From positions 2,914,001 through 2,978,000 of the forward strand of contig NZ_CP129971.1 in assembly GCF_030503855.1 (NCBI RefSeq): DNA of 64,000 nt, read 5' to 3'. The translations under genes were made by a program, and so were the position numbers. How positions within the stretch are numbered: position 1 is the stretch's first letter; the number at the start of each line of letters is the position of its first letter. The notes beneath the pieces are model-generated. The model had not been told where the DNA came from and did no database searches. It saw only the letters and a program-made list of their open reading frames with translations. Origin of the DNA: Marivirga salinae (lineage in GTDB: Bacteria; Bacteroidota; Bacteroidia; Cytophagales; Cyclobacteriaceae). Positions 41,292 through 50,624 of this stretch are shown here, piece after piece.

Positions 41292-43322
41292 CTATTCTAT
41301 TGCTTTAGCTTCTTCCACTAATAGTTCATTATCATCTTCCAAACCAGCTTGAACGAAAGTATTAATCGCTTCATTTCTTTCCAAGCCTTTTTTCAACAAC
41401 ACACCTAATGCAATAGTAACCCCAATTCTAGTACCTACTTTCTTTTTGGCTGTTCCAAATAGCGGTTCCAGCTCATCATAAGTAACATCTTTCGCTAGTT
41501 TAGCAATATCGGCTCTTGCTGATTCCAATTTTGCACCTGAAAGATTTGTATATTTCTTACTGATTTTCTGAATTTCATTTATTGGACTTCTGCCTTGACC
41601 TTGTTGTTTTTGTTGCTGAGGTTGAGCTTGGGTTTGTTCCTTAGTTTGTGCTTTAGCCCAAGAATCTTTCAGTCCTACGGTTTTATTGAAAATCAAGTGA
41701 TCCGCTGTTGCATCTTTATCTAGAGTAAAATACCCCACTCGCTGAAACTGGAATTTATCTTCCAACTTTGCTTCTTGCAAAAATGGCTCTAAATAAGCTT
41801 CATTGGTTATTTTTAAAGATTCAGGATTTAAAAATTCCATAAAGCTCTTTTCACCATGTGCATCTGGTGCTTCATCTAAAAATAAACGGTCGTACTCTCT
41901 GATTTCAGCTTTAATTGCATGCTGAATGGATACCCAATGCAAAGTTCCTTTCACTTTTCGCATACTTGCTTCTGTTCCACTTCCGGAACGAGAATCTAAA
42001 TCTGCGGTACAGTGAATTTCAATTATATTGCCTTTATCATCCTTTACAACTGATTCTCCTTTGATGATATAAGCATTTTTCAATCGAACTTCTTGACCTA
42101 TGGTCAGCCTAAAAAATTTGCCACCAGCATTTTCTTTAAAATCCTCTTTTTCAATGTATAATTCCCTAGAAAATGGAACTTCATGCGAACCTGAATTCTC
42201 CATTTCTGGATTATTCTCAGCCTCAAGCATTTCTGTTTTTCCTTCAGGATAATTGGTAATGATCAATTTAACAGGATCAATTACCGCCATGGCACGTGTT
42301 GCTCTTTTATTCAAATCTTCACGAATGGCATATTCCAAAAGGGAAACATCCGTTACGCTATCTCTTTTTGAGATTCCAGAAATCTCACTGAATTTACGGA
42401 TTGATTCAGGCGTATAACCTCTTCTTCTCAAACCTGAAATTGTGGGCATTCGAGGATCGTCCCAGCCTGCTACGGTTTTGGTTTGCACTAATTCCAATAA
42501 TTTACGCTTACTCATCACAGTATAGCTTAAATTACGTCTGGCAAACTCCCTTTGCTTTGGTCTTAATTTGTTTTCATCATAAATCTGATCTAAAAACCAG
42601 TCATACAGTTCTCTATGCGATTTAAATTCTAGTGTACATAAAGAATGTGAAATTTGCTCAATATAATCGGATTGACCATGTGCCCAATCATACATTGGAT
42701 AAATGCACCAATCTGTTCCAGTTCTGTGATGAGCCCTATTTATAATTCTATACATCAAAGGATCGCGCATCAACATATTTGGAGAAGCCATGTCAATTTT
42801 AGCTCTTAATACATAAGAACCCGCTTCAAACTCCCCATTTTTCATTTTCTCAAAGATCTCCAAGTTCTCCTCGATTGGTCGTTCACGATGCGGACTAGGT
42901 TTACCGGGAGATGTAGGAGTCCCTTTTTGCTCAGCAATTAATTCAGGAGATTGTCCATCAATATAAGCTTTACCATTTTTGATTAGCTCTATTGCCCAAT
43001 CATATAGCTGTTGAAAGTAATCAGAAGTATATAATTCATTAGCCCATTTGAAGCCCAACCAGTCAATATCATTTTTGATAGAATCAACAAATTCTTGTTC
43101 TTCTTTGATTGGGTTTGTGTCGTCAAAACGCAGATTTACAGGAGCTTGATGATCTTCACCTAATCCAAAATTGAGGCAAATGGAAGCAGCGTGACCAATG
43201 TGTAAATAGCCATTTGGTTCTGGTGGAAATCTAAAACGCAGTTTATCTTTCGATAATCCTGATTTTAAATCTTCCGCAATAATATGTTCTAAAAAATTAA
43301 GTGATTCTGATGCTTCCTTCAT
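41292..43322 (-). CDS. glnS: Glutaminyl-tRNA synthetase fused to a YqeY domain
   Basis: A 676-residue class I tRNA synthetase. The start MKEASESLNF was chosen over an in-frame upstream ATG. The class I motifs are RFPPEPNGYLHIGHA (HIGH) and TVMSKRKLL (KMSKS). The GlnRS domains run to about residue 560. A Gln-rich linker (TKEQTQAQPQQQKQQGQG) then leads to a C-terminal YqeY/GatB-tail domain of about 110 residues, which is expected to help bind tRNA-Gln. This fusion is known from several bacterial groups including Bacteroidetes. It forms Gln-tRNA directly in the cytoplasm. Confidence 0.95.
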   Translation of the reverse strand: MKEASESLNFLEHIIAEDLKSGLSKDKLRFRFPPEPNGYLHIGHAASICLNFGLGEDHQAPVNLRFDDTNPIKEEQEFVDSIKNDIDWLGFKWANELYTSDYFQQLYDWAIELIKNGKAYIDGQSPELIAEQKGTPTSPGKPSPHRERPIEENLEIFEKMKNGEFEAGSYVLRAKIDMASPNMLMRDPLMYRIINRAHHRTGTDWCIYPMYDWAHGQSDYIEQISHSLCTLEFKSHRELYDWFLDQIYDENKLRPKQREFARRNLSYTVMSKRKLLELVQTKTVAGWDDPRMPTISGLRRRGYTPESIRKFSEISGISKRDSVTDVSLLEYAIREDLNKRATRAMAVIDPVKLIITNYPEGKTEMLEAENNPEMENSGSHEVPFSRELYIEKEDFKENAGGKFFRLTIGQEVRLKNAYIIKGESVVKDDKGNIIEIHCTADLDSRSGSGTEASMRKVKGTLHWVSIQHAIKAEIREYDRLFLDEAPDAHGEKSFMEFLNPESLKITNEAYLEPFLQEAKLEDKFQFQRVGYFTLDKDATADHLIFNKTVGLKDSWAKAQTKEQTQAQPQQQKQQGQGRSPINEIQKISKKYTNLSGAKLESARADIAKLAKDVTYDELEPLFGTAKKKVGTRIGVTIALGVLLKKGLERNEAINTFVQAGLEDDNELLVEEAKAIE

Positions 43323-43416
43323 GTTTATTCTATTGAGTTGCAAAATTAGCTGAAAAGCATTCAATTGCAATAGGAGTGTTGGGGTATTTATATTTCATTT
43401 CAATGATAGGCTCGTA

Positions 43417-44160
43417 CTAAAAAAAGTTTGCATTAAACCCATCTTCCAATACTTTATGATAGTTGCTTTTATGAAACTTATAGACAATTGGTGCTCTATT
43501 GCTGGATCCCATTCTTTTTTCATTAGTATCAATCAATATATCTAAGCTCAACATTTTCCGCCTGAAATTTCTCCTATCTATCTTTTTTTGAAGGATTGTT
43601 TCATACAAAGCCTGGAATTCGGGCATTGTGAATTTTTCAGGCAAAAGATTGATGCCTATCGGTTTTTGATAAAGATCCTGCTGAAGCTTTTTATAAGCTT
43701 CATTTATAATTTCCTGATGATCCAACATAAGATCAGGCAATTTATCAATTGAAACCCACTCACATTTTTCTGATATAAAATCTGGTTTAGGCTTATTCAC
43801 TTTAGAATATTCAACCAAAGCATAAAATCCAATGGATATAAAACGATTTTGAAACCAAGCTAGGGAATCTTTATCCAACACTTCCTTCTTGATTAAATGC
43901 TCAATATGATGTGTATTGGATCTGTCAGGATTTGTGAATACATGAAATTGTTGCTGATATATATTCTCAAGACCAGTTCTGTCTTTTAACACGACATCTG
44001 CAGCCAAAGATGCACTTTGATTATTCTTTATAAAACCGCCTGGTAAAGCCCATAAATCAAGATGTTTTAATTTTAGAAGTAACACCTTTAATTCATTTTG
44101 ATGAAATCCAAAAACCACGCAATCTATTGATACCGAATGAAGAAAATTTGAAAAATCCAT
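43417..44160 (-). CDS. Nudix-like transcriptional regulator (NrtR/AraR type)
   Basis: A 247-residue protein: an N-terminal Nudix fold (about 1-140) and a C-terminal winged helix (MPEFQALYETILQKKIDRRN, FRRKMLSLDILIDT). In the Nudix box, GGFIKNNQSASLAADV followed by VLKDRTGL, nearly all catalytic acids and the Arg are replaced, so hydrolysis is not expected and the domain probably senses a ligand. Nudix-type regulators control NAD or sugar genes in Bacteroidetes (AraR of B. thetaiotaomicron is one example). It is divergent from a GH3 glucosidase gene with 126 bp between starts. It may be co-transcribed with glnS, 94 bp downstream. Confidence 0.9.
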   Translation of the reverse strand: MDFSNFLHSVSIDCVVFGFHQNELKVLLLKLKHLDLWALPGGFIKNNQSASLAADVVLKDRTGLENIYQQQFHVFTNPDRSNTHHIEHLIKKEVLDKDSLAWFQNRFISIGFYALVEYSKVNKPKPDFISEKCEWVSIDKLPDLMLDHQEIINEAYKKLQQDLYQKPIGINLLPEKFTMPEFQALYETILQKKIDRRNFRRKMLSLDILIDTNEKRMGSSNRAPIVYKFHKSNYHKVLEDGFNANFF

Positions 44161-44197
44161 GTAAATAATTTAAATCCTGATTAGATTTTATTACTAT

Positions 44198-44214
44198 TGT
44201 GTAATATTGACACA
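44198..44214 (+). promoter_or_regulatory. Candidate operator TGTGT-N7-ACACA
   Basis: An inverted repeat with perfect 5-bp arms in the 126-bp space between the divergent Nudix regulator and GH3 glucosidase genes, the place where an autoregulating sugar regulator would bind. It is 38 bp from the regulator's start codon. Prediction by eye. Confidence 0.35.
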
Positions 44215-44286
44215 TTAGAATATGTATTCATAATATTAACTCAAATTTATCATAATTATTTAATTGAATACTTTAAGATCACGGCT

Positions 44287-46746
44287 ATGGAGAATAGAAT
44301 GTTAAAAATTAAAAAGAACATGATTATCTACAGGATATTACTTTTGGTAATATTTGGTGGGATATTGTTTTCATGTCAAACATCTGAAAAGGACGGGAAT
44401 AAAAGCGAATTCGATGTTTCATCTGTAATTGAAAAAATGACAGTTGAAGAAAAGGCTCAATTAGTAGTAGGAACGGGGATGTATTTGCCATTACCGGATT
44501 CTATAAAAGCCATGATTCCAGAAGGGCTTAGAAAAGAATTGGACACTACTACCGCCTACGGAAAGATGGTAACTAGAATACGACAATATTTACCTGGGAC
44601 GGCTGGCGTGACAGCTGAATTTCCAAAATATGGCATCACTAGTCAAACTTTGGCTGACGGCCCTGCTGGATTGAGAATATCACCAGTAAGAGAAGGAAAA
44701 GAAGGCACTTTCTATGCCACCGCATTTCCGATAGCAACTGTTTTAGCTTCCACTTGGGATACAAAACTAATCGAGAATATTGGACAAGCAATAGGAGAGG
44801 AAGTATTGGAATATGGAGCGGATATTCTGTTAGCACCAGGTTTGAACTTACAACGTGATCCGTTAAACGGTAGAAATTTTGAATATTATTCTGAAGACCC
44901 ATTGGTGACTGGTAAAATGGCAGCTGCTATGGTAAACGGAATCCAATCGAATGGAGTGGGTACATCGATTAAACACTATGCAGTTAACAATCAGGAAACC
45001 AATCGTTTATCTGTAAATACAATCTTAAGCGAACGAGCTTTAAGGGAAATGTATTTGAAAGGTTTTGAGATAGCGGTAAAAGAAAGTCAACCATGGACGG
45101 TGATGTCTTCTTATAATAAAGTAAATGGGGTTTATACATCAGAAGACCCTGAATTATTGACCACAATTTTAAGAGATGAATGGGGTTTTGATGGATATGT
45201 AATGACAGACTGGGGAGGTGGAAGTGATATTGTAGCTCAATTGAAAGCAGGTAATGATATGATCCAGCCAGGCTCTCCTGAACAAATTCAGGCTGTAATT
45301 GCTGCTGTGGAGAATGGAGAATTGGAAGAAAGCATTTTAGACACCAATGTTAGAAGAATTCTTTCCGTTATGTTAAGAACCCCGAGATTTAGTGATTACC
45401 AAAATTCAAATAAACCAGATTTAGAAGCTCATGCTACTTTAACTCGTCAAGCTGCTTCAGACGGTATGATTTTACTTGAAAATAAAGATAAAGCACTTCC
45501 TTTTAGTTCTTCTGTTAAAAATATAGCAGCCTTTGGGGCTAATTCTTATGACTTCATTTCTGGAGGAACTGGTAGTGGTGATGTAAATGAAGCTTATACC
45601 GTTTCCTTAATTGAAGGTCTTCAAAATGCAGATTATCAAGTAGATAGTGAATTACAAGATATATATACAAGTTATATAAAAGAGACAAGAGCGAACCAAC
45701 CACCGCCAGAAAATTTCTTGACCGCCTTATTAGGTGGAAAGCAACCACTTCCTGAAATGGAATTAGATGAAAATATTGCGAAGAAAATGGCTTCCAATTC
45801 TGATATAGCTCTTATTACCATCGGTAGAAATGCAGGAGAGGGTGATGACAGAAAGCCTGAAGCCGGAGATTTCTATTTAAATGATAAAGAAAAATCATTA
45901 ATTAAAGTGGTTACTGAGGCTTTTCATGCTGAAGGGAAAAAAGCAATAGTGATTTTAAATATTGCGGGTGTGATTGAAACTGCTAGCTGGAAGAATGTTC
46001 CTGATGCCATTTTATGTTCATGGTTGCCAGGACAAGAAGCTGGGAATTCTGTAGTAGATATATTAAGCGGAAAGGTTAATCCATCAGGTAAATTAGCAAC
46101 TAGCTTTCCAAATTCTTATGAGGATGCACCAACAGTTGAAAACTTTCCCGGCAATAGTGTAAAAGGAGAGACCGATGATAAAAAGGACGAATCAGGATTT
46201 TCATTTATGAAAAGAGAGCCATGGGAAGTGGTTTATGAAGAAGATATTTATGTTGGATATCGTTATTATCAGACTTTTGATGTTCCTGTTTCCTATGAAT
46301 TCGGCTATGGAAAATCCTATACTTCATTTGAGTACAGTAATTTACAATTAAGCACCGATTCATTTACTGATCAATTGGAAATAACGGTTGATGTTAAGAA
46401 CATAGGCCAAGTTGCAGGTAAAGAAGCAATTCAAGTTTATCTAAAGGCTCCTACGGAAAAATTGGAGAAACCAGAATCTCAATTGATAGCATTTGGAAAA
46501 ACATCATTATTGGAACCTGAAGCTGGTGAAAGCTTGAGCTTCACAATAAATGCGAAAGATTTAGCATCCTTTGATGAAACTAATTCAAGATGGTTAGTTG
46601 AAGCTGGAGAATATACAATTAGAATAGGGGCTTCTTCACAAGATATTAAATTAACTGATCAGATAAGTGTAAGTGAAGATATCACAGTGGAAACCGTAAA
46701 TAAAGCAATGACACCAAATAGGGAAATAGAAATTATGAGACAATAG
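44287..46746 (+). CDS. Glycoside hydrolase family 3 beta-glucosidase, lipoprotein
   Basis: An 819-residue GH3 enzyme. The signal peptide ends in the lipobox LFSC (GGILFSCQTSEKDG); the ATG at 44287 or at 44299 would give the same mature protein. The N-terminal barrel carries LAPGLNLQRDPLNGRNFEYYSEDP, IKHYAVNNQETNR and the nucleophile Asp308 in VMTDWGGGSD. The second sandwich domain has ILLENKDKALPF and the C-terminal fibronectin-III-like domain starts near residue 690 (YEFGYGKSYTSFEY). It cleaves beta-glucosides or xylosides outside the cytoplasm. It is divergent from a Nudix-type regulator that probably controls it and is followed by a terminator. Confidence 0.93.
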   Translation: MENRMLKIKKNMIIYRILLLVIFGGILFSCQTSEKDGNKSEFDVSSVIEKMTVEEKAQLVVGTGMYLPLPDSIKAMIPEGLRKELDTTTAYGKMVTRIRQYLPGTAGVTAEFPKYGITSQTLADGPAGLRISPVREGKEGTFYATAFPIATVLASTWDTKLIENIGQAIGEEVLEYGADILLAPGLNLQRDPLNGRNFEYYSEDPLVTGKMAAAMVNGIQSNGVGTSIKHYAVNNQETNRLSVNTILSERALREMYLKGFEIAVKESQPWTVMSSYNKVNGVYTSEDPELLTTILRDEWGFDGYVMTDWGGGSDIVAQLKAGNDMIQPGSPEQIQAVIAAVENGELEESILDTNVRRILSVMLRTPRFSDYQNSNKPDLEAHATLTRQAASDGMILLENKDKALPFSSSVKNIAAFGANSYDFISGGTGSGDVNEAYTVSLIEGLQNADYQVDSELQDIYTSYIKETRANQPPPENFLTALLGGKQPLPEMELDENIAKKMASNSDIALITIGRNAGEGDDRKPEAGDFYLNDKEKSLIKVVTEAFHAEGKKAIVILNIAGVIETASWKNVPDAILCSWLPGQEAGNSVVDILSGKVNPSGKLATSFPNSYEDAPTVENFPGNSVKGETDDKKDESGFSFMKREPWEVVYEEDIYVGYRYYQTFDVPVSYEFGYGKSYTSFEYSNLQLSTDSFTDQLEITVDVKNIGQVAGKEAIQVYLKAPTEKLEKPESQLIAFGKTSLLEPEAGESLSFTINAKDLASFDETNSRWLVEAGEYTIRIGASSQDIKLTDQISVSEDITVETVNKAMTPNREIEIMRQ

Positions 46747-46775
46747 ATTGTTTAATTTTTCATAGGTTGGTTTAA

Positions 46776-46808
46776 GGGCAGTTACTCTTTTGGAGTGCTG
46801 CCTTTTTT
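46776..46808 (+). terminator. Terminator of the GH3 gene
   Basis: GGCAG and CTGCC arms with inner ACTC/GAGT pairs form an imperfect stem followed by TTTTTT. It lies 30 bp after the GH3 stop codon on the same strand. Confidence 0.8.
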
Positions 46809-46876
46809 CATTTTGATCAGCTAGTGTATACTATTTTCTTTACTGGAGAGTTAATTATGAATTAAAACTGAGAAAT

Positions 46877-47620
46877 ATGAAAACAGCCACCTTATTTTTA
46901 AGCATATCCGTAAGTCTTTTTGCCTTTAAGGCAAATTCACAATCCAAATTTTACATTTCAACTGAAGGTAATTTCAATTATGACCTTTATCAAGTTACGG
47001 ATGAAGGCAATTCAGCTGGCCCACCCATTTTCAGATTAATAGCTCCTCCAGGAGCGACTTTTATTGCGGGATATGAATTAAATTCAATTTTTAGTTTGGA
47101 AACTGGAATTGCAATTCATCCTGTAAAAAGTGGTTTTTCCTTAGTTTTCAGTGATCACGGATCGGTTAGTGAAGGGACATACGAAGGCGAATACTATCAC
47201 ATTCCTATTAGAACAAGAGTAAGAATCCCACTTTTTAGTGATTGGTTATTTGCCACTACTAGTCTGGGAGTTCAATTAAGTGTTACTAACCCAGCTCAAG
47301 TTGGAACTACTTCTACCATTGATGGAAGCCAAGGTAGTTCCACCATAAATGGAGATCGTTTATATTCAGTAAGTACTCAAAATACTTATTATCATAAATA
47401 TTATCTAACTGCATCGGTTGAAACTGGATTTGATTTCCAAATCAGTCCAAAATTTAATATGTATTCCACTTTCACCTACAATAGAGGGTTTACTGACCTT
47501 AGACAGACTGATATTCAGTATCAATATAAAAATGAGCCTGAGCGAGAGGCAAGTATTTTTCATCAAGGAAGTTATTTAAGTGTTAATATTGGGTTAAGAT
47601 TTCATTTGAATGCTGGTTAA
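46877..47620 (+). CDS. Outer-membrane beta-barrel (porin-like) protein
   Basis: A 247-residue protein with a signal peptide (MKTATLFLSISVSLFAFKANS) and amphipathic strands: SKFYISTEGNFNYDLYQV, YELNSIFSLETGIAIHPV, YYHIPIRTRVRIPLF and a closing SYLSVNIGLRFHL. The YYHIPI segment is typical of the small PorT/OmpW-like barrels common in Bacteroidetes. Its cargo is unknown. It stands alone after a terminator. Confidence 0.8.
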   Translation: MKTATLFLSISVSLFAFKANSQSKFYISTEGNFNYDLYQVTDEGNSAGPPIFRLIAPPGATFIAGYELNSIFSLETGIAIHPVKSGFSLVFSDHGSVSEGTYEGEYYHIPIRTRVRIPLFSDWLFATTSLGVQLSVTNPAQVGTTSTIDGSQGSSTINGDRLYSVSTQNTYYHKYYLTASVETGFDFQISPKFNMYSTFTYNRGFTDLRQTDIQYQYKNEPEREASIFHQGSYLSVNIGLRFHLNAG

Positions 47621-47804
47621 TTTGATTGATTAAGTCTAGTTAATCGGTCTGCAGTTTATAATAGTTAATTTCGCATTGACTTTGGTAATGATTAGAGGAC
47701 TCTCAATAAGTCCATTTTCAAATTTTATTAAATTAAATTTAAATCATTAGCTATAACTCAACATAACCCATTAATTTTAAGCTTTACAAATATTTAAAAG
47801 CATT

Positions 47805-48056
47805 ATGTTTAACGGGGCATCATTTCCAAAACCATTGGAAGAATCAGTTTTTGAAGGTTGGCTTGAAACAGGTAGAGCCAGCAAAATTGGCTATAAATAC
47901 ATGTTGATTATCTGGGATAATTACGATGATGCTTACCAAGCTGTTTATGAAGAAGAAAGAGAGAGCATTTACAAATACGAACGCTATGAAAGCTCCACTG
48001 GTAGAGAATCGTTAGTGGCTGCTTATGATTTGTATTCGGAAAGTAGGGTGAGTTGA
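47805..48056 (+). CDS. Small soluble protein, function unknown
   Basis: An 83-residue acidic protein (MFNGASFPKPLEESVFEGWL). It has no signal peptide, membrane segment or known motif. It contains several Tyr and Trp residues (YKYMLIIWDNYDDAYQAVYE) and a probable alpha/beta fold. I do not recognise a family. The ATG and open frame are clear; 184 bp of gene-free DNA precede it with no convincing feature. Confidence 0.5.
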   Translation: MFNGASFPKPLEESVFEGWLETGRASKIGYKYMLIIWDNYDDAYQAVYEEERESIYKYERYESSTGRESLVAAYDLYSESRVS

Positions 48057-48136
48057 ATCAATTTTATCCTAATTTTCTATTTATAAATATATTTACCTAT
48101 ATTAATAAATATGTAATTATTCGAATATTAATGTAG

Positions 48137-49033
48137 ATGACAGAACTCAAGCTTAAGTTTTTTGAAAAGCATTCAGATTTATTTATTACAATAATATTTG
48201 GATTGCTTTCCGCAGTTTTAGGATTAATTACAATTGATACACCCGGCTTTGAAGGAAGCTATAGTGATTTAAGAGAAGTCCCACTTTTGATAGCTATTTT
48301 TCACCTAAGAAATCCTCTATATATAGTTTTACTTTGTATTCTTACTCTTTTAGGGTTGCCATTAGAGCTTAGGTTAATTCCTGTTTTTTTGATGCATGTC
48401 GTTCCCTTAATTATCTTTTGGTATGTCTATCAATGGATCAAAAAGTTTGATTTTAAGGCAATAAAATTAGGCTTCATTTGGTTTTTTAATGCTCTTATTT
48501 ACTACTGCATTTTATTGTATCCTATGTTAATTTTCACCTATTGGATGTTTGGTTTTAACCAGGATGTATCATTTTTACCTTCTTATAAATCTATCTTTAT
48601 TTCCGGAACTCTCGAGATGATTGCAACTGCTTTTGTTAGTTCTATTTATTTGGTTCAAATGAACTTTAGACGAAAGTTGGAAAGCAATAATAAAAATCTC
48701 GAGAAAATTGTAAATGAGCGGACACAGGAACTATCCAATGCTAATGATAAATTATTAGAATTAAATTCCAACTTAGAAAATATAGTAGAAGAGCGTACAC
48801 AAATTGTTAATCAACAACTTAAAAGAATTACTAAATACGTCCACATGAACTCCCATGAAGTGCGTGCACCATTGGCTAGAATGTTAGGTCTATTAAATTT
48901 AATTGAATTAGAAACTTCTGAAGAAAAAAAGAAAAATCTAATGAAATTATTAAATATAAGCTCAATAGAATTAGATCAAATTGTTAAAAGAATGAACAAA
49001 ATCCTTGAAGAAGAAAAAAAGTATTTAAATTGA
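48137..49033 (+). CDS. Membrane sensor with HisKA helix but no ATPase domain
   Basis: A 298-residue protein. Six or so membrane helices (5TMR-like) fill residues 1-180. A coiled coil with a near-repeat follows (IVNERTQEL, IVEERTQIV), then a histidine-kinase dimerisation helix pair with H-box YVHMNSHEVRAPLARMLGLL (His240). The protein ends about 58 residues after the His. No N-, G- or F-box is present and no kinase sequence is found in the 65 bp to the next gene in any frame. It cannot phosphorylate itself and may be a partner or phosphate acceptor for another kinase, or a membrane receptor that has lost its output. Confidence 0.82.
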   Translation: MTELKLKFFEKHSDLFITIIFGLLSAVLGLITIDTPGFEGSYSDLREVPLLIAIFHLRNPLYIVLLCILTLLGLPLELRLIPVFLMHVVPLIIFWYVYQWIKKFDFKAIKLGFIWFFNALIYYCILLYPMLIFTYWMFGFNQDVSFLPSYKSIFISGTLEMIATAFVSSIYLVQMNFRRKLESNNKNLEKIVNERTQELSNANDKLLELNSNLENIVEERTQIVNQQLKRITKYVHMNSHEVRAPLARMLGLLNLIELETSEEKKKNLMKLLNISSIELDQIVKRMNKILEEEKKYLN

Positions 49034-49098
49034 GTGGTCATACCTTTATCAACCAACTTTTATTAGATTAATACTCTCAATTTTTCAGGATTTTTAAT

Positions 49099-50340
49099 AT
49101 GAATGATTTAAATATTGATTTCGACATCATAATAGTAGGAGCAGGGCCAGCTGGCTTTGCCTGTTCTTATCAGTTAAGAAATCAGAATCTGAAAATTGCC
49201 ATAATTGATCATGCTACATTTCCTCGTGATAAAATTTGTGGCGATGCATTAAGTGCTGATGTGGTGAATCAATTTTATAGAATGGATCAGTCTTTGGGTG
49301 AAAAGTTTGAAAGATTTGCTCAGAAAATTTATTCTCACGGTGTTCGTTTTGTAGCCCCTAACCATTCATTCCTGGATATCAACTACCAAAATCCGAATCA
49401 CGGCAATGCTGCCGGCTACATCAGTAAAAGAATAGATTTTGATCATTTTCTTTTTCAGCAAATTGAAAACCAGCCAAATATTGAGATTTTTCAAGGTGAA
49501 AAAGTGATGGATATTAAAAGTGAGTCATATGGAATTGAGTTAAAAACAGACCAAAGGCAACTGACTGCGAAAATGATAATAGGTGCAGATGGTGCACATT
49601 CCATCGTGAACAGAAAATTAGGTAACATCAAAGTAGAAAAAGATCACTATTGTGCTGGAATTCGTCAATATTATGAAGGCGTTACAGGTTTTCATGCTAA
49701 TCATCATATCGAACTTCATTTTTATAAAGAACTATTGCCTGGCTATTTTTGGATCTTTCCATTACCCAATGGACAAGCCAATGTGGGATTGGGAATGTTA
49801 TCCAGCGAAGTAAGCAAAAGAAAATTAGACTTGAAAAAGGCCTTAAATGACCTAATTCAATCAAAACCTGATTTAAAAGAACGCTTTAAAAATGCCAATT
49901 CATTAGAAAAACCTCAAGGGTTTGGTTTGCCAATAGGTTCGAAAAAGAGACCACTTTCAGGAGAGCGCTTTTTATTATTGGGAGATGCTGCCAGCTTGAT
50001 AGATCCCTTTACCGGAGAAGGAATTGGCAATGCATTAAGGAGTGGAAGAATTGCGTCTGAGTATATCATTAAAGCATTTGAAAATCAAAACTTTACTGCT
50101 GATTTACTTAGGGAATATGATAAGATGATTTACCATAAAATGTGGAATGAATTGCGCATTAGCCGAAGGATTCAGATGCTACTTCGATACCCCAAACTCT
50201 TCGATTTTGTGGTTAATAAAGCAAATAGCAATTCCTCAGTTCGAACACTTTTAACTTCCATGCTTGATAATGTGGACTTAAAAAAGGAGTTGCTGAAGCC
50301 GAGGTTTTATGTGAAGCTTTTGTTTGGTGAGCGCATTTGA
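49099..50340 (+). CDS. Geranylgeranyl-reductase-like FAD oxidoreductase
   Basis: A 413-residue flavoprotein of the geranylgeranyl reductase/p-hydroxybenzoate hydroxylase type. It has the FAD Rossmann motif DIIIVGAGPAGFACSYQL at the N-terminus, PRDKICGDALSADVV (the family's RxKxCG pattern), and GDAASLIDPFTGEGIGNAL, the second FAD motif. It probably reduces double bonds of isoprenoid chains or quinone precursors at the membrane. The last 60 residues contain basic helices. It ends 284 bp before the sulfide:quinone reductase gene. Confidence 0.88.
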   Translation: MNDLNIDFDIIIVGAGPAGFACSYQLRNQNLKIAIIDHATFPRDKICGDALSADVVNQFYRMDQSLGEKFERFAQKIYSHGVRFVAPNHSFLDINYQNPNHGNAAGYISKRIDFDHFLFQQIENQPNIEIFQGEKVMDIKSESYGIELKTDQRQLTAKMIIGADGAHSIVNRKLGNIKVEKDHYCAGIRQYYEGVTGFHANHHIELHFYKELLPGYFWIFPLPNGQANVGLGMLSSEVSKRKLDLKKALNDLIQSKPDLKERFKNANSLEKPQGFGLPIGSKKRPLSGERFLLLGDAASLIDPFTGEGIGNALRSGRIASEYIIKAFENQNFTADLLREYDKMIYHKMWNELRISRRIQMLLRYPKLFDFVVNKANSNSSVRTLLTSMLDNVDLKKELLKPRFYVKLLFGERI

Positions 50341-50355
50341 TCCTTAAAACTCTTA

Positions 50356-50397
50356 ATTATCGATAATCTACTTTTTTTGCAAGGAGATAATTATCTC
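50356..50397 (+). promoter_or_regulatory. Two perfect GATAAT-type palindromes upstream of the SQR operon
   Basis: ATTATCGATAAT (50356-50367) and GAGATAATTATCTC (50384-50397) are both perfect palindromes built on the same GATAAT/ATTATC half-site. Two further single TGATAAT copies follow at 50431 and 50466. All lie in the 284-bp spacer before the sulfide:quinone oxidoreductase gene. Similar elements appear before the cupin gene and before the HEPN-PFOR genes. Candidate sites for one regulator. Confidence 0.45.
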
Positions 50398-50624
50398 TTA
50401 ATTGTTAATTTATATGCTTCTTTTGTTTTTTGATAATAAAGGCATTTACTTTTGGTAATCCACTCTGATAATAATCTGTTTTAATCTTCCGTATATATTG
50501 TAGATTGCTGAAAAATATGATATAAGTCATTGTTCTACAGTATTTTACATCATTATTTAGATGGAGTTATTTTACTTACTTTATGCAATAAAAAGTAAAA
50601 CTAAACCTTTTAAATCTATTCAAA

